Shown here: in pieces, positions 7,232-15,226 of the stretch | How positions within the stretch are numbered: the first letter of the stretch is position 1 | Layout: every line of letters starts with the position of its first letter | From: Bacteroidales bacterium UBA5433 | GTDB lineage: Bacteria > Bacteroidota > Bacteroidia > Bacteroidales > UBA932 | Direction of reading: 5' to 3' | DNA length: 17,914 nucleotides | Assembly: GCA_002427525.1 (NCBI GenBank) | Contig: DIRP01000002.1 | Span: 116,403-134,316 of the forward strand | The notes under the pieces: model-generated | The model's input: the letters and a program-made list of their open reading frames with translations, nothing else | The model's database searches: none | Told to the model about the DNA's origin: nothing | Made by a program: the position numbers and the translations under genes

Positions 7232-9164
7232 GTTCCATTTCTTTAATAAAAGCATCCCGCTTGTTGTGGGCAGTCTCCCAGGCTTTCATGGCCAGGTCCA
7301 GTCCTTTTTTTTCTTTCTCGTAGGTTCTGTAAAAGTCCGGTTCAAATCCTTCGGCCGGAGGGCTTTGCAACTGCGCATCCATTTGGGACAGCTTTTCTTC
7401 GTATGCTTCTATGCTGTTCTCTAAGCGGGTTACGGCAGACTCCAGTTTCCTGAGCGTTCGTTCGCGCTCTTTTCTTTGCTGGTATTGCGTTGATGCACTG
7501 CTTTGTGCTTCAGGAGTACGAATGACCTCGTCCGGAGACTCAGCTCTTCTTCTTTCCAGAAAAACACCAATGCCACCCAAATGCTCTTTAACCTTCCCGT
7601 CTCTGAACTCGTACACTTTGTTCACCAGTCCGTCCAGAAAGGTCCTGTCGTGAGAAACCAGTACAAGCGTTCCGGTATAGTTCAATAAAGCCTCTTTCAA
7701 AATTTCCTTAGACTGGATGTCCATGTGGTTGGTGGGCTCGTCCAGCAACAAAACATTATACGGTTGTAGCATAAGGACTGCCATGGCAAGCCGGGAGCGT
7801 TCCCCGCCACTCAGTACCACGGTCTTTTTATCCACATCTTCTCCACGAAACAGAAAAGCAGCCAGGATATCCCGCAGTTTTGTGCGCACCTCTCCCGTTG
7901 CAATTTTATCTACTGTTTCAAAAACCGTCAAATCTTCATCAAGTAATTCGTCTTGATTCTGGGCATAATAACCGGCCATTACGTTATGACCTGTTTGAAG
8001 GGTTCCTTCCAGAATCCGAGCCTGTCCTGCCTGTTGTCCCGGAGCAAGCAGTTTGAGCAGGGTTGTCTTCCCTTCTCCGTTTCTACCTACAAGTGCTATT
8101 TTCTCTCCGCGTTCTACGGTAAGATCAGCATGTTTAAATACAGGTTTTCCATCGTACCCGGCCGCTACATCTGAACACCTGTATACTACTTTTCCACTGC
8201 GTGGGGGGTTGGGAAAGCGGATGCTGATTTGTGCATGATCTACCGGATCTATCTCTACCAGTTCCATTTTCTCAAGTTGTTTTATCCGGCTCTGTACCTG
8301 GTTGGATTTGGTGGGTTTGTACCTAAACCGTTCTATGAACTCCTGAGTTTTTTCAATAACCTTCTGCTGATTTTCATAAGCAGCTGTTTGTTGTTCAACC
8401 CGTTCTCTACGCAATTCCATAAAATAAGAATACGAGGCCTTGTAATCGTATATCCTGCCCAAAGACAATTCAATAGTTCTTTCCGTAACCGTATCCAGAA
8501 AAGTCCTGTCGTGCGACACAACAAGCAAAGCACCTGCATAAGAGGCCAGGTACGATTCCAACCACCTGAGGCTCTCAATGTCCAGGTGATTGGTCGGTTC
8601 GTCCAGCAAGAGCATATCAGGATTGGAGAGCAGCAATTTGGCCAGCTCTATCCGCATATTCCATCCCTCAGAAAAAGTGGCGGTTGATCTTTCCAGTTCA
8701 TCCCTTTTAAACCCAAGCCCCAAAAGTATTCTTTCTGCGTTCCCTGTCGGATTGTCTGAAGCAACCAGGTGAAACCTGTCATTCAGTTCCCCAAGTTCAC
8801 CAATAAGCTTCAGATAGGACGGTGCCTGGTAATCGTCTCTTTCAGCCAATTCCCGGTTAATCTGCTCCATTCTTTTTGACAATGTATCGATATGGGAAAA
8901 AACCGTTAGAGTTTCTTCCAGAACCGATTTGTCTTTTGCATGGTTCATCTGTTGTGGCAGGTATCCGGTCCTCAGGTTTGCATCCCCGGCTACCGTACCG
9001 GATGTAGGTTCCAGTTGACCCGCAATGATTTTCATGAGGGTTGACTTACCCGTTCCGTTCTTTCCTACAAGAGCTATCCTATCCTTGCGGTTGATATGAA
9101 AGGACACCCCGGAAAACAATTTCCGGTGAGCAAAGGATACTTCAATATTGGAAAGAGATATCAT
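7224..9164 (-). CDS. ABC-F family ATPase (ribosome-associated)
   Basis: This 646-residue soluble protein has two ABC domains and no membrane segment. Domain 1 has Walker A GKNGTGKS (34-41), a signature FSEGW (164-168) and Walker B with DEPTNH (188-193). The linker (about 240-305) is rich in charged residues and includes RYKPTKSNQVQSRIKQLEK, the type of P-site tRNA-interaction motif seen in ABC-F proteins. Domain 2 has GRNGEGKT (360-367), LSGGE (451-455) and DEPTNH (475-480). A C-terminal coiled coil follows (about 560-640), as in Uup and YheS-type members. ABC-F proteins act at the ribosomal E site to rescue or regulate translation, and some confer antibiotic resistance; nothing here points to resistance. 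The first signature has Glu where Gly is usual. The ATG overlaps the preceding stop as ATGA (9161-9164). Confidence 0.9.
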   Translation of the reverse strand: MISLSNIEVSFAHRKLFSGVSFHINRKDRIALVGKNGTGKSTLMKIIAGQLEPTSGTVAGDANLRTGYLPQQMNHAKDKSVLEETLTVFSHIDTLSKRMEQINRELAERDDYQAPSYLKLIGELGELNDRFHLVASDNPTGNAERILLGLGFKRDELERSTATFSEGWNMRIELAKLLLSNPDMLLLDEPTNHLDIESLRWLESYLASYAGALLVVSHDRTFLDTVTERTIELSLGRIYDYKASYSYFMELRRERVEQQTAAYENQQKVIEKTQEFIERFRYKPTKSNQVQSRIKQLEKMELVEIDPVDHAQISIRFPNPPRSGKVVYRCSDVAAGYDGKPVFKHADLTVERGEKIALVGRNGEGKTTLLKLLAPGQQAGQARILEGTLQTGHNVMAGYYAQNQDELLDEDLTVFETVDKIATGEVRTKLRDILAAFLFRGEDVDKKTVVLSGGERSRLAMAVLMLQPYNVLLLDEPTNHMDIQSKEILKEALLNYTGTLVLVSHDRTFLDGLVNKVYEFRDGKVKEHLGGIGVFLERRRAESPDEVIRTPEAQSSASTQYQQRKERERTLRKLESAVTRLENSIEAYEEKLSQMDAQLQSPPAEGFEPDFYRTYEKEKKGLDLAMKAWETAHNKRDAFIKEMEHE

Positions 9165-10741
9165 TTTATGGTAGCTCCTTGTGTATTTAATGTAAGCAGA
9201 TACCCTTCATACAATGCAAAAGCCTGTCCATTAGAAAATTGTGTAACCGTATCGTAAATAAAAGAGATCTTCACGTCTCCTTTTTTATCAATAAAGCCCC
9301 ATTTCCCGCCAAGCTTCATAGCTGCCAGTCCATTGGAAAAAGCAGGATGTCCGTCTTCGTACAGGAAAGGAATCACTGTATTTCCTTTTTTATCAACAAA
9401 ACCGTATTGCTTTTGAATCCGTGACGTCATCAGGTTATAGCGGGCTGCCAAAGCCACTCCGTCTTGAAAATCATAAAGTTCTACCAGGTTTAATGAAAAA
9501 GGAAGTGTAAACAAACCGTTACGGTCAATGACTGCGTATTGTTCCTTATCAAATACTACAGCCACCTGGGAACTGTAGTTGTGAATCAGTTGGTATTGCG
9601 GAGTAACCACTACTTCTCCTTTATTAGATAATACCCCGTAACCGTTTTCGTTCCTTACTACCGTCATACCTTCCCGGCAAGGGCCAATCCAATTGTAAAA
9701 TTGGGTTGGGTATTCCAGTTTCTTTGTGTTGCGCAGTGCATAGAATCCCAACCTTCCGGTTACTATCCATTCCGGTTTCCGGTGAAAATACAGGGTGTCG
9801 TAAACAGGTTCAATAAGAACAGCTGCATTTTTATCCAGCAAACCATAGTGATCGTTCAGCAAAACCCGGAATGTTGTGGGAGTACATATAGCTGCTTTTT
9901 CGTATTGCACCGGAACAATTGCTTCTTTATCGCCTAACCTGTGTAAGCCTTCCAGACCTCCGTTGCGTACCGCAAAAAAGGGACCTTCTGCTACTTCAAT
10001 TCCATCGTATTGAGGAACAATAAGTTCTTTCCCCCTTTCATCTGCAACGCCCCATTTACCACCCCTGCAGACAAATATATAGCGATCTCGCAAATCCAGG
10101 CTGTCGTACAGGCCGGATTCTCTGATATTTCCTTTTTCATCAACCAGGTGAAACCGGCCATTCGGTTGCACGACCCTCAGAAACGGAAGTTCTGTTCCAT
10201 AATAATCTGCAGTTACCCGGGAAGAAGATAAAGGTGTTTTCATACGTCCCCGCCTGTTTGCTATCCCCCACTCTTTGCCTTGTTTTACTATGTATACGTT
10301 TCTGAACGGATACAAGGTGTCAAATGCCGGATGCAATACCCACCTGCCTTTCATATCCAGCAGACCATAGCAGGAGTTAACACGTACAAGTGCCCTTTTC
10401 CTTTGAAAAGGATAAGCCTTGTCAAAATACGATTTGGAAAGAAGCAATCCCAGGGAATCCTGGTAATTCATGCCTTTACCCGGTACATGAACAGGTCCCG
10501 GAACAAAATGTTCCGGCCGGTATCCTCCGTTGTACAAATGCACATCTTTTCTTATGGATTCTGTGGTTCCGGGACGGTACAGACGTGTCAACGCCATTTT
10601 TTGGTAACCGGTAAGCATACGGCTTTTTAGCAAGACCACTACCGGAAATTCCCAGAAAAAGGGTACAAGAAAAAGCAACAGGCAAAGAAACCCTATTCCT
10701 GTCGGAATTACCCACCGGCGTCTAGACAGCAACTTTTTCAT
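9161..10741 (-). CDS. WG-repeat protein with N-terminal membrane anchor
   Basis: This 526-residue protein has one hydrophobic segment at about 11-38 after a basic start (MKKLLSRRRW), so it is probably anchored in the inner membrane with the bulk in the periplasm. From about residue 120 it consists of some eleven WG-type repeats, including CYGLLDMKGRW, EWGIANRRGR, KWGVADERGKE, HYGLLDKN, GYGVLSNKGEV, QYGFVDKKGN and KWGFIDKKGD. WG (KWG) repeats form beta-propeller-like or solenoid scaffolds of unknown ligand, common in Bacteroidota; no catalytic motif is visible. The start overlaps the tatC end by 20 bp and the stop overlaps the ABC-F start by 4 bp. The segment SRRRWVI resembles a twin-arginine motif, but no signal-peptidase site is evident. 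Function is unknown. Confidence 0.82.
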   Translation of the reverse strand: MKKLLSRRRWVIPTGIGFLCLLLFLVPFFWEFPVVVLLKSRMLTGYQKMALTRLYRPGTTESIRKDVHLYNGGYRPEHFVPGPVHVPGKGMNYQDSLGLLLSKSYFDKAYPFQRKRALVRVNSCYGLLDMKGRWVLHPAFDTLYPFRNVYIVKQGKEWGIANRRGRMKTPLSSSRVTADYYGTELPFLRVVQPNGRFHLVDEKGNIRESGLYDSLDLRDRYIFVCRGGKWGVADERGKELIVPQYDGIEVAEGPFFAVRNGGLEGLHRLGDKEAIVPVQYEKAAICTPTTFRVLLNDHYGLLDKNAAVLIEPVYDTLYFHRKPEWIVTGRLGFYALRNTKKLEYPTQFYNWIGPCREGMTVVRNENGYGVLSNKGEVVVTPQYQLIHNYSSQVAVVFDKEQYAVIDRNGLFTLPFSLNLVELYDFQDGVALAARYNLMTSRIQKQYGFVDKKGNTVIPFLYEDGHPAFSNGLAAMKLGGKWGFIDKKGDVKISFIYDTVTQFSNGQAFALYEGYLLTLNTQGATIK

Positions 10742-11549
10742 CCTCTTCTGACTTTTTGTTATAACTCACCAGAATGCTCGCTTCATAAAGCAAATACAGG
10801 GGTACGGTCACAATAAACAAAGTGAAAGCATCGCCACTGGGTGTTATGACAGCTGCCAAAATAAGCAAAATAACAAAGGCGTGCTTGCGGTGTTTTTTTA
10901 GAAAATCTTTGGAAATAATACCGATTTTTGACAAGACACGCAACAATACAGGCATCTCAAAGACGATGCCCATGATGAGGATAAGCCAGGTAAACATATG
11001 GATGTAAGACTGCAAGGTGATTTGGTTCTCAACCCAATCGGTCACCCTGTAATTACCCAGAAAGTTTATGGTTAACGGGAAAACAAAAAAATAGCCTGCC
11101 AGCACCCCCAGGAAGAAAAGAAAGGAGCACCAGGCAAAAGCACGGACCGCTGCCTTTCGTTCCTTTTCATAGAGTGCCGGTTTTACAAAAAGCCATAACT
11201 GGTATAGGATAAACGGAGTTCCCAGCACAAGGGCCAGGCTCAGTGAAATATTAATATGTGTGAAAAATTGAGCGGCCAGTTCAATGTTTTGCAACTCCAG
11301 TTTGAAAGGTTCCGGAGCCATAGACGGAATGTTCAACAAGCGGGACAGAGATTCCAACCATTTGTAAAAAACAAAATCGGAGCTTCTGGGTGCAAAAATA
11401 ATAGTTTCAAAAACAAAAGTCTTGTTCAGAAATATTACGACCATAAGCACCAGCAAAACAATTACAGAACGTATAAGTACTTTGCGGAATTCTTCAAGAT
11501 GCTCCCAGAAGGACATCCCGGTGTCATTCAACGGGGTCTCAGCTGCCAC
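10722..11549 (-). CDS. tatC: TatC, twin-arginine translocase receptor subunit
   Basis: This 275-residue, six-helix inner-membrane protein begins with MSFWEHLEEFRK (about 12-23). That stretch holds the cytoplasmic Glu and Arg that contact twin-arginine signal peptides. Other landmarks are LYEKER (127-131, conserved Glu of the first cytoplasmic loop) and ITPSGDAF (235-242, with the conserved Asp equivalent). The first periplasmic loop (about 50-95) is long, as is usual in Bacteroidota. TatC with TatA exports folded proteins. The likely start is GTG at 11549, whose G is also the last base of the tatA TAG stop. The ATG at 11516, giving MSFWEH, is an alternative. The 3' end overlaps the WG-repeat gene by 20 bp. 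Confidence 0.93.
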   Translation of the reverse strand: MAAETPLNDTGMSFWEHLEEFRKVLIRSVIVLLVLMVVIFLNKTFVFETIIFAPRSSDFVFYKWLESLSRLLNIPSMAPEPFKLELQNIELAAQFFTHINISLSLALVLGTPFILYQLWLFVKPALYEKERKAAVRAFAWCSFLFFLGVLAGYFFVFPLTINFLGNYRVTDWVENQITLQSYIHMFTWLILIMGIVFEMPVLLRVLSKIGIISKDFLKKHRKHAFVILLILAAVITPSGDAFTLFIVTVPLYLLYEASILVSYNKKSEEDEKVAV

Positions 11550-11758
11550 TATTCTCTACGCGTCTTTTCCAGATCGTTTTTTTCTTCGCTCAATTCATCT
11601 TCAATCCCTTTCATTCCATCCTTAAAGTTTTTCACACCTTTACCCAGGCCCTTCATCAATTCAGGAACTTTCTTTCCACCAAAAAGAAGCAGAATGACTA
11701 GCGCAATAATGATTATTTCGGTAGCACCTACGGTACCAAAAAGCAATAATTTTACCAT
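11549..11758 (-). CDS. tatA: TatA, twin-arginine translocase pore subunit
   Basis: This 69-residue protein has the TatA architecture: a short N-terminal membrane helix (about 9-26, with Glu14 near its start), the hinge FGGKKVPEL (26-34), an amphipathic helix (about 33-52) and a charged tail. It oligomerises with TatC to form the export path for folded, often cofactor-bearing proteins. No tatB is present, so this looks like a minimal TatAC system in which TatA also does the TatB job. The gene starts 18 bases after the thioesterase stop, and its stop TAG shares one base with the tatC GTG start, which implies tight translational coupling and a set stoichiometry. Confidence 0.93.
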   Translation of the reverse strand: MVKLLLFGTVGATEIIIIALVILLLFGGKKVPELMKGLGKGVKNFKDGMKGIEDELSEEKNDLEKTRRE

Positions 11759-11776
11759 GTTCTTATGTTTTAATAA

Positions 11777-12187
11777 TTACAAATTTAGGTATTTTTCCAA
11801 TACTTCCGTAAGGAAAAGCGGAGCTCTCACGGGAACACCACGGGTACTATCAACAAAAGCCAACGTTACAAATCCTTTTGCCAACAAGACATCGGATGGG
11901 TTTAGTATGGAGTACCTGAAAGTAATCCGTGAACGTGGCAGCTCTTCCAACCGGGTTATAACAGTAAGAATTTCTCCGTATTTGGCCGGATGGATGTAAT
12001 CGCACTGTAAGGTATGCACGGGCATGATAATTCCGCGGGATTCTGTTTCTTTGTAAGGAATCCCGTAATGCTCCATCATTTCTTCACGCGCAATTTCAAA
12101 ATAACGGATGTAATTGGAGTGGTGTACCACGCCCATCTGGTCCGTTTCATAATACCTGACTTTGATATGTGTTACATGTTCCATCAT
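11777..12187 (-). CDS. Acyl-CoA thioesterase, YbgC/4HBT hot-dog family
   Basis: This 136-residue single-domain hot-dog protein carries the 4-hydroxybenzoyl-CoA-thioesterase signature near its start: RYYETDQMGVVHHSNYIRYF (11-30), with Asp16 as the catalytic carboxylate. Its length is normal for YbgC-type thioesterases. Those enzymes hydrolyse acyl-CoA or acyl-ACP and, in Proteobacteria, sit in the tol-pal operon; no tol-pal gene is here. It begins two bases after the stop of the large lipoprotein gene and is followed 18 bases later by tatA. Two ATG codons lie in tandem at the start, and either could initiate. The substrate is not predictable. Confidence 0.88.
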   Translation of the reverse strand: MMEHVTHIKVRYYETDQMGVVHHSNYIRYFEIAREEMMEHYGIPYKETESRGIIMPVHTLQCDYIHPAKYGEILTVITRLEELPRSRITFRYSILNPSDVLLAKGFVTLAFVDSTRGVPVRAPLFLTEVLEKYLNL

Positions 12188-12189
12188 GC

Positions 12190-15100
12190 TTATTCTAAAA
12201 GTACTGCATTGGAGCCGGGAAGGTAATAAATTAACCGGAAATTGTCCAGCAACAGCGTGCTGCCGTCGGCACCTTTGTATTCGTCACCCTCCCAGGAAGA
12301 AGAACAACGTACCACAAGGTGTGTCATATCCAGATGTTCCCTGCCCGCAACCCCGTCAAAAAGGTAACGCTCCCGTACCCAGCCGGACGTTCCTTCTGAA
12401 TACAGATCGTATCCGGCAATCATATTTACCCTGTTCCTGTGGTTATAAGTCCAATTGCTTCCTGTAAAGTTATGTAATTCAACAATAATAGATGCCTTAT
12501 CTTTTCCGTCAATCTTTTTAAGGTCCTTAAATGACGGCATACCCAGCGTCCCCTTGTAAGGCTCTGTATAAACCCTCTGCCCCCCTGCTGTGTAATTGTA
12601 TTCAATTTCAAAACCCACCGGATTTGAATCGGCAAGGAAAGCGATACCCATCGCAGACATACTTGGCGGGTCCATAACTGCATCAGCAGTCATGCTAAAC
12701 GCAAATTTACCCAGCATAAGCGCACCGGCCGCCAGACTGGTGAATTTAAACAGCCCCAGGTCAACAACCTTTAGTGTAGTATGAAGCTTAGCGGCATACG
12801 TGCCATCTTGTCCCTGAACCCTGGAAGTTCCCGATACTTGAATATTGTTACCTGTTGTCCACCCTTTCCCATTGGATGGAAGTATGTTATAAATAAAATT
12901 TACTATACCCCACTCTTCAAAATTGCTGTTAGGCACCTGAGGTGCATAGACTAACGACACCTGCCACTCCCGGACTGTTTCATCTTCGGCCACAACAGAA
13001 AATGTATGGGGTGAACCAAAGGTCAGTTCCAAAGGTGCTCCCTGAACCAATCCCTTAGATATAGAAGCTCCTTCACTCAGAGTAAGCGAAGGTTTTATAG
13101 TTAAAACAGCTTCTTTGGATGGTCTGGAAGAAACCAGCAGCGTGATGGCTGCTTTGTCTTGTTCCAGGTATTTCTCTTCAAAAACAAAACCGGAAGACGG
13201 GTTGCCTGTTATGAAATTAATAACATTTGCTTCTGAATGACGAGGCATTGAACGGTCTTCCAGCTTTACCGTCCATGCAGTTTGGCTGGTACCGCTTTCT
13301 GAAGTTACCTGAAAGTGAAACTCCTGGTCAATAGATTCAAAGAGCAACGTATGCTGCAACGTAGTAATGTTTCCGCTAAGGGTGGCATTTTTAGAAACTT
13401 GCAGTGTGGCGTTGGCGGTTAACGGCAACTTGTTGGACCAATCATTAACAACGAGTGTTACGGTACGGGCTGTCGTATCAATAATTCCGTCTCTTTCCAG
13501 GCTTATGTTATGCTGTGTTTGGCTTGTCCCGCTATAACTGTCAATACGATAACCCAGTACACGTGCCTCTGTCACTTCTGTTCGTTCGTCTACCAAAACC
13601 AGATGCCATTCCGTGCACTCTTGACTTTCTGCGATAACCGTAAGCGGTGCTACATCTTCAATGGTTTGGAATCTAATTCCATCCGGATAAGCTTCCTGCA
13701 AAACAGCCATAGGAGATAATTCCAGCGTAAACGCTTCAATAACAAAAGGAAAATCATAGCCTGCTTTCAATACCAGCGAAACAGTCTGTTCTTGGGCATT
13801 AATTGTTGCGTGCCGGTCTTTCAACTGTACCAGATTTTCTGCCGAGCTGTACGAAACGGCTTCGAAGGACAGCACATCCGCAGCTGTAGAAAACCAGGGT
13901 TTCAGCTTCACTTTCCACAACCGGCTTTTCCCGCTTTCAGAAACAATATCAAAAGAAATCTCGTCTTTGTAGTTGTTGAAAAGAAGAGTTTTGGGAAGGT
14001 TGCTTGTAGCATGTTCAGACAGCGTTACCACGTACTCCTTTATTTGCAACGGGAAATCATTTCCTTTCAGGAACGGAATTTCAATTACTCCGGCCAGCGT
14101 GTCTACTATAGGTGAACCCAGGGTCATTTCATGTAAGGCAGATTCATAATCTACAACCCCAAAAGCGAGTGCATGGTTTTCCGGATTCAACCATTTGTTC
14201 CAGGAAAAAATCCAGGAACGGGCTACACGTGATATCCTGTCTGTCAGGTACAACGTATCCTGTTGCTCCCAGCCGGACAATTGAAAGTCCCCCTCCTGCG
14301 TACCTCCCATAAGAAGAACATAAGGAGAAAGGGGTACGGAAAGACGGGCGTTCCACGGAAAGGGAGTTCCGTTATCCCGTAACTCGGCATTGACCCTGCT
14401 TTGTGCAGGATCTGTAACAACGGATACCACTTCCGGGCCTGCTGTCTGAAAAACAAGTTCAACGGGTCCGGAGGGTTCCAACCGTTGCCAGACACCCGGT
14501 TCTGCCTGTGAAGATTCGTCAACTAAAGCAACCCCTGTAAGTTGTACAGCCCACGCTTCTTTCCTGCCACTTTCTGCAACCACGGTAAATGCAACGGAAG
14601 TGTCGTACGATTCAAGGAGGATAGACAATACATGAGAACCTTCCACTGCAAGTATTGATGCTCCGGGACTCAGTTCCAGCTCCAACTCCACCTTCAGGGG
14701 CAAGGTTTGCCCTGTCAATGCATACAAACACACCTGGGATTCAACTACGTCCACAACCGGTTCCTGCGACAGAATGAAACCTGCAGGCATATGTGTTAAT
14801 AACCCGGCTGATGTTACGCCTGCCATTTCACTCAAAGGAGCCACTTCAATTGAAACGGTATACGAATAAGGCACACCGCTCTCTGCAATCAAATGGATGG
14901 TGTGGACCGTTTCTTCCGTTTCAAAAGTAAGGGTATTGTCTTCGTCCAGCCCCAGAATCTTATCAATTTTTTGGGCAGTACGGATATCCAGAGTCAACGT
15001 AACGGGGAATTCGTATTTCCCATACTCCATAGGCAGTACAAGTTCTCCGTTCCCCACAACCGGTTCTCCAAAAACAACGGTTTCCGGTGCAGTTTTCGTG

Positions 15101-15207
15101 ATGAAACACGTAGAGACAGATGCATTATCATTCAACTCGGCTACTTTAACACACGTGGTCAAAGAAGCCAATACAACAAACAAAAGCAACACATGCTTGT
15201 ATTTCAT
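12190..15207 (-). CDS. Large repeat lipoprotein with C-terminal PCMD-like domain
   Basis: This 1005-residue protein begins with a lipoprotein signal ending LTTC, with Cys19 as the lipidation site. It is therefore an outer-membrane, possibly surface-exposed lipoprotein. Residues about 40-752 form seven tandem beta-rich units of about 100-113 residues, each closing with an AESG-x(4-6)-W-x-V-x-L type strand. Repeat ends fall near 121, 223, 336 (degenerate), 435, 538, 649 and 752. This resembles DUF5018-like repeats of Bacteroidota lipoproteins. Residues about 757-997, from PNSNFEEWG to LLLDNFRLIYY, look like the PCMD (putative carbohydrate metabolism) domain, a jelly-roll-like module often found on surface glycan proteins. 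A binding role is plausible but unproven; there is no SusC/SusD pair. It lies between valS (19-base gap) and the thioesterase gene (2-base gap). Confidence 0.8.
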   Translation of the reverse strand: MKYKHVLLLFVVLASLTTCVKVAELNDNASVSTCFITKTAPETVVFGEPVVGNGELVLPMEYGKYEFPVTLTLDIRTAQKIDKILGLDEDNTLTFETEETVHTIHLIAESGVPYSYTVSIEVAPLSEMAGVTSAGLLTHMPAGFILSQEPVVDVVESQVCLYALTGQTLPLKVELELELSPGASILAVEGSHVLSILLESYDTSVAFTVVAESGRKEAWAVQLTGVALVDESSQAEPGVWQRLEPSGPVELVFQTAGPEVVSVVTDPAQSRVNAELRDNGTPFPWNARLSVPLSPYVLLMGGTQEGDFQLSGWEQQDTLYLTDRISRVARSWIFSWNKWLNPENHALAFGVVDYESALHEMTLGSPIVDTLAGVIEIPFLKGNDFPLQIKEYVVTLSEHATSNLPKTLLFNNYKDEISFDIVSESGKSRLWKVKLKPWFSTAADVLSFEAVSYSSAENLVQLKDRHATINAQEQTVSLVLKAGYDFPFVIEAFTLELSPMAVLQEAYPDGIRFQTIEDVAPLTVIAESQECTEWHLVLVDERTEVTEARVLGYRIDSYSGTSQTQHNISLERDGIIDTTARTVTLVVNDWSNKLPLTANATLQVSKNATLSGNITTLQHTLLFESIDQEFHFQVTSESGTSQTAWTVKLEDRSMPRHSEANVINFITGNPSSGFVFEEKYLEQDKAAITLLVSSRPSKEAVLTIKPSLTLSEGASISKGLVQGAPLELTFGSPHTFSVVAEDETVREWQVSLVYAPQVPNSNFEEWGIVNFIYNILPSNGKGWTTGNNIQVSGTSRVQGQDGTYAAKLHTTLKVVDLGLFKFTSLAAGALMLGKFAFSMTADAVMDPPSMSAMGIAFLADSNPVGFEIEYNYTAGGQRVYTEPYKGTLGMPSFKDLKKIDGKDKASIIVELHNFTGSNWTYNHRNRVNMIAGYDLYSEGTSGWVRERYLFDGVAGREHLDMTHLVVRCSSSWEGDEYKGADGSTLLLDNFRLIYYLPGSNAVLLE

Positions 15208-15226
15208 TGCCTGTCTTTTTATTGCA

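Noticed and set aside
11780..11787. TAAATTTG on the minus strand just before tatA, a match to the -7 consensus
   Set aside because: It lies in the last thioesterase codons, no suitable -33 element is found 19-22 bases upstream, and such AT-rich matches are expected by chance.
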